DNA of 64,000 nt from Gordonia sp. KTR9 (GTDB taxonomy: Bacteria > Actinomycetota > Actinomycetes > Mycobacteriales > Mycobacteriaceae), in the NCBI RefSeq assembly GCF_000143885.2, contig NC_018581.1, positions 3,162,001 to 3,226,000 on the forward strand. The letters are read 5' to 3'. Below, one piece after another: positions 54,933-62,730 of the stretch. The notes under the pieces are model-generated. The model worked only from the letters and a program-made list of their open reading frames with translations. It searched no databases and had not been told where the DNA came from. Position numbers and translations under genes: made by a program. The first letter of the stretch is position 1. Every line of letters begins with the position of its first letter.

Positions 54933-57761
54933 ATGACCCAAGATCTCCAGTTCCTGTTTTTGGGACTCGGCAACGGCGCCGTATATGCGGCGCTGGCCCT
55001 TGCCTTGGTCATGACCTATCGGAGTTCGGGCGTGGTGAATTTCGCAACCGGTGCCATCGCGCTCTACGTTGCGTACACGTACGCCTACCTCCGGGAGGGT
55101 GCGCTGCTCATCCCGATCCCGGGTCTGCCGAAAACCCTGGATCTCGGTGGGCCGCTGGGGCTTTTACCGGCTATGGGGATCGCACTGATCATCGCCGGCG
55201 TCCTGGGCATCCTGATGTATTTCGCGGTATTCAGGTTGCTCAGGACGGCCCCGGCAACAGCAAAGGCCGTTGCCTCGATCGCCCTGATGCTCGCCGTCCA
55301 AGCTCTGCTGGCGGCCAGGGTCGGCACCACCCCGGTGTCGGTGGACGCCATCCTGCCCACTGAGATCTGGACCTTTGGTTCCATTCGGGTCCCCTCGGAT
55401 CGGGTCTGGTTCGCACTGATCATCGTCATGCTCACCGTCCTGCTGATCCTGGCCTTCCGACTGACCCGGTTCGGGTTGGCTACCCGTGCCGCCGCCGAGT
55501 CCGAGAAGGGCGCGATCGTCACAGGTCTGTCGCCGGAACGGATCGCCTACGCCAACTGGACACTGTCCACCATGATCGCCGGTCTCTCGGGCATCCTGAT
55601 CGCACCCATCGTCCCGCTGATCCCGATCTCGTACACGCTCTTCATCGTTCCTGCTCTCGCCGCCGCGCTGGTCGGCAACTTCAGTTCGATCGGACCCGCA
55701 GTGGCGGCCGGCCTCGCCATCGGTGTGCTGCAGTCGGAGATGACCCATCTACAGTCCACCGTCAGCTGGCTACCGCAGGCCGGCATGGCCGAGATCATCC
55801 CCCTGATCCTGATCCTCGTCTTCCTGGTGTTCCGCGGAAAACCGCTGCCCTCGCGCGGCGCGATCGTGCAGAACACGCTCGGAACCGCTACCCGACCCCG
55901 GAATGTGCTGGTTCCGACCCTCGTCGCGAGTGTCCTCGCGCTCGGCCTCCTGATCCTCACGGACGGCAGCTACCGCGGTGCGGTCATCGTCAGCATCACC
56001 CTCGCGATCGTTGCCCTCTCACAGGTCGTGGTGACCGGGTTCGCCGGCCAGATCTCGCTGGCGCAGCTCACACTGGCCGGTGTTTCCGCGTTCATGCTCA
56101 GCCGTTTCACAACCGACTGGGGCATCCCGTTCCCCCTTGCACCGATCCTCGCCGCTCTGGTGGCCACCGTTGTCGGCCTCGTGGTCGGTTTGCCTGCCCT
56201 GCGGATTCGAGGGCTTCCGGTAGCTGTGGTGACCTTGAGCCTCGCGGTGTTCCTCGAGATGTTCTGGTTCCGCAACAACAAGTTCAACGGAGGCAGCGAC
56301 GGGGCAAAGGTCGAAGACCCGTCACTGTTCGGATTCGACCTCGGAATCGGTTCGGGCGATTCGTATCCGAGGATCTCATTCGGCATCCTGTGCCTGATTG
56401 TCTTGGTGATCACCGCGCTGGCAACCGTCAAACTGCGGACCAGTCGCCTGGGCGCCTCCATGCTTGCCGTCAGGGCCAATGAACGCTCTGCGGCCGCCTC
56501 CGGAATCAACGTGTCGCGGACCAAGATGATCGCGTTCGGCGTCGGCGCCTTCATCGCCGGTATCGGCGGGTCGCTCATGGCCTACCAACAGACGCTGGCA
56601 GTGCCTGAATCCTTCTCCGCCATGGGGGGAATCGCGATGTTCGCAGTCGTGTACCTCGCTGGTGTGACGTGTGTGTCGGGCGGATTGCTCGCCGGTGTCA
56701 TGGGAGCCGGAGGAATTCTGTTCATCTTCCTCGACCGAGTCGCCAACGTGGGTGCTTACTACTCGGTCGTGACCGGAATCCTGCTCGTGGTCACCGTCAT
56801 CTTCAATCCGGAGGGAATCATCTCCGAGATCCAGAAGAACGTCACCTGGGTACGAACGAAACTGACGAAGGCGCCGCAGCGCGACGCGGTGGCCGATCTC
56901 GACATCACCGGCGGGAACATCAAGCCCTATGCCGGGCCTGAACGGCCCATCGGTGACGTGCTGTTGTCCGCTGAGGGTGTGAGCGTCCAATACGGGGGTG
57001 TCGTCGCGCTCGACGATGTGTCCTTCGATGTTCGTGATGGCGAGATCATCGGTCTCATCGGACCCAACGGCGCCGGTAAAACCACATTCATCGATGCCCT
57101 CAGCGGATTCGCCGATGCCACCGGCTCCGTCACCCTCCTGGCCGAGAAACTCGACGCTCTGCCACCGTATCGACGCAGCCGAGAAGGGCTCGCCCGCACC
57201 TTCCAGGGCATCGAATTGTACGACGATCTCTCCGTCCGCGAGAACGTCTCCGTGGGCACCACCGCTTCGCAGCACCGGGGACCCGATCGTCCGCCGCTCG
57301 ACGACGCCGGTCTCGACGACCTCTACGAGGTACTCCATCTCAGTACCGTGATCGATCGTCCGGTGCGGGAACTCTCGCAGGGACAACGGCAATTGGTCTC
57401 TGTCGCAAGAGCACTCGCCGGCAGACCGCGCGTGGTTCTGCTCGACGAACCGGCCGCCGGACTCGACAGTACCGAGAGCATGTGGTTGGGCGACCGGCTC
57501 CGCGCAATCCGTGACGCGGGGCTCACCATCGTGATGGTCGATCACGACATGGAGCTGGTGCTCGACGTCTGCGATCGCATCGTGGTCCTCGACCTCGGCA
57601 GGGTCATCGCCATCGGTACCCCCGAACAGGTCCGCAACGATCGTGCGGTCACCAAGGCATATCTCGGTGCCACCCACAGTGGCGACGTCCCACCCGTCAG
57701 CGGTTTTGCACCTCACGACGAGCGCCGCATGACGACCACCGGACAGGAGCTGAAAGCATGA
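54933..57761 (+). CDS. Fused LivH-LivM-LivG ABC transporter protein
   Basis: A 942-residue single chain joining three usual subunits. Residues about 1-310 are a LivH-type permease (VYAALALALVMTYRSSGVVNFATGAIALY), about 330-640 a LivM-type permease (VVVTGFAGQISLAQLTLAGVSAF), and about 670-915 a LivG-type ATPase with Walker A GPNGAGKT at about 710-717, signature LSQGQRQLVSVARAL and Walker B VVLLDEPAAGLDS. Such fusions occur in actinobacteria. It starts at the ATG at 54933 and overlaps the LivF start by ATGA at its end. Confidence 0.95.
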   Translation: MTQDLQFLFLGLGNGAVYAALALALVMTYRSSGVVNFATGAIALYVAYTYAYLREGALLIPIPGLPKTLDLGGPLGLLPAMGIALIIAGVLGILMYFAVFRLLRTAPATAKAVASIALMLAVQALLAARVGTTPVSVDAILPTEIWTFGSIRVPSDRVWFALIIVMLTVLLILAFRLTRFGLATRAAAESEKGAIVTGLSPERIAYANWTLSTMIAGLSGILIAPIVPLIPISYTLFIVPALAAALVGNFSSIGPAVAAGLAIGVLQSEMTHLQSTVSWLPQAGMAEIIPLILILVFLVFRGKPLPSRGAIVQNTLGTATRPRNVLVPTLVASVLALGLLILTDGSYRGAVIVSITLAIVALSQVVVTGFAGQISLAQLTLAGVSAFMLSRFTTDWGIPFPLAPILAALVATVVGLVVGLPALRIRGLPVAVVTLSLAVFLEMFWFRNNKFNGGSDGAKVEDPSLFGFDLGIGSGDSYPRISFGILCLIVLVITALATVKLRTSRLGASMLAVRANERSAAASGINVSRTKMIAFGVGAFIAGIGGSLMAYQQTLAVPESFSAMGGIAMFAVVYLAGVTCVSGGLLAGVMGAGGILFIFLDRVANVGAYYSVVTGILLVVTVIFNPEGIISEIQKNVTWVRTKLTKAPQRDAVADLDITGGNIKPYAGPERPIGDVLLSAEGVSVQYGGVVALDDVSFDVRDGEIIGLIGPNGAGKTTFIDALSGFADATGSVTLLAEKLDALPPYRRSREGLARTFQGIELYDDLSVRENVSVGTTASQHRGPDRPPLDDAGLDDLYEVLHLSTVIDRPVRELSQGQRQLVSVARALAGRPRVVLLDEPAAGLDSTESMWLGDRLRAIRDAGLTIVMVDHDMELVLDVCDRIVVLDLGRVIAIGTPEQVRNDRAVTKAYLGATHSGDVPPVSGFAPHDERRMTTTGQELKA

Positions 57762-58501
57762 GCTGTGTACTCGCATGTTCCGACCTCGACGCGGGCTACT
57801 CCGAAGGACGACCCTGTGTGCGCGGTTTCGACCTCGAACTGCACGAGGGTGAGGTCCTCGCACTGCTCGGCCCCAACGGCGCCGGGAAGACCACGATCCT
57901 GATGACGCTGGCCGGACTGCTGCCCGGTCTGGCGGGGACCGTCCGCATCGGTGGACGCGGGGTCAAACCGGGTCACGCACGCAGTGCCTCCAAGGCCGGC
58001 CTCGTCCTGGTCCCGGACGACCGCGCCCTGTTCACCGGCCTCACCGTCGAGGACAATCTCAGACTCGCGGTCAGCTCACGCAGGTCGTGGGTTGCACAGC
58101 GCGACATCATCCTCGGACACTTTCCCCGGCTCGCCGAGCGTATGAAAGTGCCAGCAGGCGCCCTGTCCGGCGGCGAGCAGCAGATGCTGGCGATCGGACG
58201 TGCGCTTGTGCAACACCCGAAAGTGCTCCTCATCGACGAACTGAGCATGGGGCTGGCACCGGTCATCGTAGAACGATTGCTACCGATCGTCCGCACCGTC
58301 GCCGACACCACCGGAACCGCAGTCATACTCGTCGAGCAGCACGTCCAACTCGCCCTGGAAATAGCGGACACAGCCCTGGTACTCAGACACGGCAGCAACG
58401 TATTACAAGGCGATGCCGCTACACTCGCCGCCTCACCAGAACTCATCGAGAACGCCTACCTCGGGGCCCACGACACCGAGGACGCCGAAGTCGCGAAGTA
58501 G
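57758..58501 (+). CDS. LivF-type ABC ATPase
   Basis: A 247-residue ABC ATPase of normal family length, partner of the fused permease/ATPase. Walker A GPNGAGKTT, signature LSGGEQQMLAIGRAL, Walker B LLIDELSMGLAP (Leu in place of the usual Pro after the catalytic Glu) and a Gln at the switch position (ILVEQHVQLALE). Its ATG at 57758 overlaps the upstream stop as ATGA. The last gene of the transporter unit; a strong hairpin follows. Confidence 0.95.
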   Translation: MSCVLACSDLDAGYSEGRPCVRGFDLELHEGEVLALLGPNGAGKTTILMTLAGLLPGLAGTVRIGGRGVKPGHARSASKAGLVLVPDDRALFTGLTVEDNLRLAVSSRRSWVAQRDIILGHFPRLAERMKVPAGALSGGEQQMLAIGRALVQHPKVLLIDELSMGLAPVIVERLLPIVRTVADTTGTAVILVEQHVQLALEIADTALVLRHGSNVLQGDAATLAASPELIENAYLGAHDTEDAEVAK

Positions 58502-58511
58502 CCGACGGAAT

Positions 58512-58548
58512 CGAAGATGCCCGGATCGAATCGATCCGGGCATCTTCG
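58512..58548. terminator. Bidirectional terminator after the second Liv operon
   Basis: Arms CGAAGATGCCCGGATCGA (58512-58529) and TCGATCCGGGCATCTTCG (58531-58548) are perfect complements around a single base, giving an 18-base arm pair whose inner bases form the loop. It separates the convergent transporter and dehydrogenase genes. Confidence 0.9.
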
Positions 58549-58587
58549 TCTGGGGCGGGTCGCACCCGGCCGCGACGCGTCCGTGCC

Positions 58588-59400
58588 CTATCCGGTCAGG
58601 TCGCCGATCGGACCGGACTCGACAAGCTGCGACAAACAGCCCGGGTCGACATCGAGCTCGTCTGCCAGCGCCAGGCAGGCACCGACGTCCTTGCGGAGAA
58701 AGGGGCCCACTCCGGTAACGAACGAGTCGGTGTCACCGAATCGTCTCAGTTGTTCGAGTGCGTACGAGTTGCCGCTCGACTCGCCCACAGCCCGCAACAT
58801 CAGAGCCGGATCCACTCCGAGCGACGCAGCGAAATGCGCGGCTTGCACCGCGATCTGAGACGACGCGGCAAACAGGAGATTGTTCACGAGCTTCACCTTC
58901 TGCGCATCGCCCACCGCATTGCCACACGCAACGATGGCTCTCGCGTAGCTTCTCAGCACTGGATCGACTCCATCAACCGCTACCGGGTCGCCAGCGATCA
59001 GGACTGTCAGCGCACCTTGATCGATGTCATCCGCCGTTCCGCTGACCGGCGCGTCCACCAACCGGTGTCCGGCCGCCCGCAGGTCCGTCGAAATGTCTTG
59101 CAGCGCATCGACAGCTCCGGTCGCGTGGCTCACTAGCGTGCTCGCCGGACCGAGCGCCTCGAGCAGGCCTTGCCGATGAACCACATCGTGCAGCTGATCG
59201 ACGGAGAAGAAGCACGTGATGATCAGAGCGACCTCGTCGCCGATATCACGGACCGAGTCGGTGACCGTCACACCCACCTCTTCTGCGGCTGCCCTGACTT
59301 CGGGGCGACGCGTCGAGAGAATGACCTCGTGGCCTCCGGCTCGCAACCGTCGAACCATGGGCCAGCCCATCCGTCCGGCCCCAATGAACCCGACCTTCAT
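58588..59400 (-). CDS. 3-hydroxyisobutyrate-dehydrogenase-family oxidoreductase
   Basis: A 270-residue beta-hydroxyacid dehydrogenase. The Rossmann motif is GFIGAGRMGWPMVRRL at 4-19, the substrate-binding signature DAPVSGT is at about 120, and the catalytic Lys lies in KVKLVNNLLFAAS at about 168-178. It oxidises a hydroxy acid with NAD(P). It could act late in a branched-chain-like degradation route. Its ATG at 59400 follows a region with operator-like sites. Related enzymes include tartronate semialdehyde reductase, so the exact substrate stays open. Confidence 0.92.
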   Translation of the reverse strand: MKVGFIGAGRMGWPMVRRLRAGGHEVILSTRRPEVRAAAEEVGVTVTDSVRDIGDEVALIITCFFSVDQLHDVVHRQGLLEALGPASTLVSHATGAVDALQDISTDLRAAGHRLVDAPVSGTADDIDQGALTVLIAGDPVAVDGVDPVLRSYARAIVACGNAVGDAQKVKLVNNLLFAASSQIAVQAAHFAASLGVDPALMLRAVGESSGNSYALEQLRRFGDTDSFVTGVGPFLRKDVGACLALADELDVDPGCLSQLVESGPIGDLTG

Positions 59401-59465
59401 TGCTGAAACCTCCGATACAACAGCGTGGTTCTTGGTCGGAGCGCAAGCGCTCCGGTAGATATGTT

Positions 59466-59523
59466 ACCTAGTTCACCATGTAATACTGCAGCGGTTTCTG
59501 ACTCACCACCTAGCTCACCAGGC
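59466..59523. promoter_or_regulatory. Two operator-like sites upstream of the dehydrogenase gene
   Basis: ACCTAGTTCACCATGT (59466-59481) and ACCTAGCTCACCAGGC (59508-59523) share their first half with the palindrome ACCTAGTTATCTAGGT at 53533. They stand 42 bases apart in the gap between the dehydrogenase start and the stop of the acyl-CoA ligase gene, both on the minus strand. Confidence 0.55.
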
Positions 59524-59587
59524 ATACGAAGATGCCGTTGCGCACGGGTCCGTCGGGCGCGACAGCGGCTATGACGTGGGCGATCCG

Positions 59588-61129
59588 TCAAGCCCGGGGG
59601 TCCGTGGTATCGAATCTGGACGAGAGATTTCGACGCAGGATCTTGCCGGAGGGCAGGCGAGGGATCAGATCGAAGGCGAAACCACGCGGCACCTTGTAGC
59701 CCGCGATGCGTTCACGTAGGTAGGCAACGAGTTCGGCCTCCAGGTCCGGCCCTGCGCGGCCGGGACTCGTGGGTTCGACCACTGCGAACACACGCTGCCC
59801 CATCTCGTCATCCGCGACTCCCAGCACCGCCGCGTCCGCGACATCCGGATGCATGATGAGCGCATCCTCGATCTCTTGCGGGTAGATGTTCACGCCGCCG
59901 GAGATGATGAGGTCCGTCCTACGCGCCGACAGGTACAGATATCCGTCGGCATCCAGATAACCCAGATCCCCCAGCGTGTTCCAGCCCTGTGAATTGAAGG
60001 CCGCGGCTGTCTTTCCCGGTTCCCCGTGGTATTCGAACCTGGTGACATCGCTGAACCAGATCGTGCCGACCTCACCGGGGGGCAACTCCCGGCCTTCGTC
60101 ATCACAGATGTGGGGCACACCCAGAACAGCCTTGCCGACCGACCCGGGGTGGGTCAGCCACTCAGCAGTGTCGATCATGAAGAACCCGGTTCCCTCACTA
60201 CCGGAATAGAACTCGACGATGATGGGGCCGAACCATTCGATCATCTGCCTCTTGACCGCGACCGGACATGGCGCTGCGGCGTGGACGACGACCTGCAACG
60301 ACGACACGTCGTGTGACGAGCGCACCTCGGCAGGGAGTTTCAGCATCCGCACGAACATGGTCGGAACGAATTGTGCGTGGGTGACACCGTAGGTGTCGAT
60401 GGCGGCAAGGACATCCTCGGCATCGAACCTTTCCAGCACAATCGCAGTACCACCATTGCGTATGGTACCCATCGTCCAACCGAGCGGCGCGGCGTGATAG
60501 AGCGGACCTGGGCTGAGATAAACTCCGTCCGAACTGAATCCAAAGGCGCTTCGCATCATGTGATCAATCGCCAGTCCGGTACCGAACGGATTGCCGGTCA
60601 TGGTCGGCACGATTCCCTTGGGCTGATCCGTCGTGCCGGAAGAGTACAGCATGTACGCCCCCTCCACGCTGTCCGCGATGGGGCCGTCCGAATACGCCGA
60701 TGCGGCTGTTGCGAGGTCGGCGGTCCCGTCGGGCCCACCCACGACGTACACCGATTCGACCGCGTCCGCTTGCGCCAGCGCCGCATGAGCAAGGCCGCTC
60801 AGCTCATGTGAATACACGAGAATCCGTGCCTGACAATTGGAGACGATGTAGGCCGCTTCGTCTGGCCTCAGATGCCAGTTCACCGGGGTGTACAACAGGC
60901 CGGCGCGTTGTGCCGCGAAGACCACGGGCAGCAACTCGACCCGATTCTCCATGAGAACAGCGATGTGATCACCGGGTACGAGGCCGCGGTCGCGGAACAG
61001 GTGCGCGATCCTGTTCGATTGTTCATCGAGTTCCCGATAGGACAATCGCGCACCGCTCCCGGCCACGACGATTGCCGGCTTCTCGCCGTGCTCGCGCGCG
61101 AGCAGTCCCAGATCCATCGTCGTGGTCAC
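59588..61129 (-). CDS. AMP-dependent acyl-CoA synthetase/ligase
   Basis: A 513-residue adenylate-forming enzyme that activates a carboxylic acid to its CoA thioester. It has A3 YSSGTTDQPKG at about 165-175, A5 YSGSEGTGFF, A7 and A8 LGDLGYLDADGYLYLSARR, and A10 LPSGKILRR with the catalytic Lys. The length is normal and the frame unbroken, unlike the neighbouring ligase. The ATG at 61129 lies 3 bases from the stop of that upstream ligase. The acid activated is unknown, though the pocket motif differs from acetate ligases. Confidence 0.93.
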   Translation of the reverse strand: MTTTMDLGLLAREHGEKPAIVVAGSGARLSYRELDEQSNRIAHLFRDRGLVPGDHIAVLMENRVELLPVVFAAQRAGLLYTPVNWHLRPDEAAYIVSNCQARILVYSHELSGLAHAALAQADAVESVYVVGGPDGTADLATAASAYSDGPIADSVEGAYMLYSSGTTDQPKGIVPTMTGNPFGTGLAIDHMMRSAFGFSSDGVYLSPGPLYHAAPLGWTMGTIRNGGTAIVLERFDAEDVLAAIDTYGVTHAQFVPTMFVRMLKLPAEVRSSHDVSSLQVVVHAAAPCPVAVKRQMIEWFGPIIVEFYSGSEGTGFFMIDTAEWLTHPGSVGKAVLGVPHICDDEGRELPPGEVGTIWFSDVTRFEYHGEPGKTAAAFNSQGWNTLGDLGYLDADGYLYLSARRTDLIISGGVNIYPQEIEDALIMHPDVADAAVLGVADDEMGQRVFAVVEPTSPGRAGPDLEAELVAYLRERIAGYKVPRGFAFDLIPRLPSGKILRRNLSSRFDTTDPRA

Positions 61130-61132
61130 GGT

Positions 61133-62730
61133 TCACCTGCCGAGTACATCTCGCTCCTCATCAGCCGAAGTTGGCCGCTCGAACATCAGCTTTGCGAACC
61201 TTGCCCACCGCGGTCCTCGGCAACGAGTCGCGAGTACCAGGCGTTCCGGCGTCTTCTGCCGGGCCAGGCCGGCAACGGCAAAGTGTTCCGCGATGTCAAT
61301 GAGTTCGATTCGGGCGCCTGATACCGGAACAACGACGGCAGCAACGACTTCCCCGTAACGCGCGTCCGGGGCGGCGACAATCACACCCTCGGCGACGGCC
61401 GGATGGGAGAGGAGAACGTCTTCGAGCTGGCTGGACGAGATCGTCTCCCCACCGCGGATCACCACATCCCTGATCCGATCGGTTACGGTCAGTCGGCCGT
61501 TCGCGTCGAGACGGCCGAGATCTCCGGTGCGCATCCAACCTGCGGAGTCGAATGTGTCGTGGTCGAGCTCGGAATCCTGGTATCCGATGAAGCGGTCCGG
61601 CCCACGGGTGAGGATCTCGCCGTCGACTCCGTTTACGACCTCGTTCCCGTCCGTACCGACGATCCGGATACTCACCCCGGGCAGGGGGGCACCGTCGGTG
61701 GCGATGCGGACATCCAGCGGATCGTCGGCACTACCGACCGTGACGGTCGGGTGCTCGGTGCAGCCGTAACAACGGAAAGCACGGATGCCTGCAGCGTCCG
61801 CCCGACGTATCAGACTTTCCGGAACCGTCGCGGCACCCACCAGGAACTCGCGCAGGGACGGCAACTCGACTCCGCTGTCCGCCAGGTCGAGCAGGCCCGA
61901 CAAGTGGAACGGCGTTCCGGAGGTCGAGGTCACCGAATACTCGCCGATCAATCGAACGGCCTGCGCCGGGTCCCAGGCGTCCATGAAGACCGTTCGCGAA
62001 CCGGCCACCATCGGGCGCAGATAGCTCACGACCCCCGCGACATGCCCCGGGGGGAAGGACACCAGCTGCACGGCGTCGGGTTCGGCCGCCATCACCGCTG
62101 GAGCGGAGTTCAGTTCCGCGAGCAGTGTGCGGTGGGAATGCAGAACCCCTTTGGGTGACGAGGTGGTACCGGAGGTGTAGATCAGTAAGCACACGTCATC
62201 GGCGTCAGCCTCCGAGGCGGCGAGCGGCGCCGGGGTGGTGGCGATCAGATCAGACCAGGCCACGCACCCGGCCGGCGCGGCGCCGACCACGACCACATCC
62301 CGCAAGGTGCGGACGTCCCGATACCCGCTGATGCGGTCGAGGTAGGACTCCGAGCGCCATCTCTCCTTTGTCACGAGGACGCGCGCCCGGGACTGCCGCA
62401 GGATGAAGTCGACCTCGGCGGGGCCGTAGACGTGGACGATCGGAACGAGTGTGGCGCCCAGCAGGAATACCGCCTGATAGGCGATCGCCGCTGTACGCCA
62501 CCCGGAAGCTGAACCGCCACCGAGTCATCTGGTCGAACCCCCAGGCGAGCGAGCCCGGCGGCCACGGACCGTGCCGCGAGGTGGAGCTCGCGGACAGTCA
62601 GGAGACGGGTCCCGTCGAACCCGGCGTATACGACGGGGACCTCATCGTGGCGGTCCAGCGCCGTCCGAAAGACGTCTGCGAGGTTCGTCGACGTCGATTC
62701 GTGATCACCGGCGTTCATCTGAGTACCCAT
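61133..62730 (-). pseudogene. AMP-dependent acyl-CoA ligase broken by two frameshifts
   Basis: A second adenylate-forming ligase. The N-terminus reads MGTQMNAGDHESTSTNLADV to VAVQLPG, then needs one extra G in the CCC/GGG at 62501-62503 to continue as WRTAAIAYQAVFLLGATL. The body is intact (A3 YTSGTTSSPKG, A8 GDLGRL). Near the end a further lost base at about 61229 moves the A10 motif into another frame, where it reads DSLPRTAVGKVRKADVRAA and stops at 61161. As given, the frame runs out of sense to 61133 and lacks the A10 Lys. It is either a recent pseudogene or two base-call errors. The first start overlaps the acyl-CoA dehydrogenase end by 26 bases. Confidence 0.82.
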
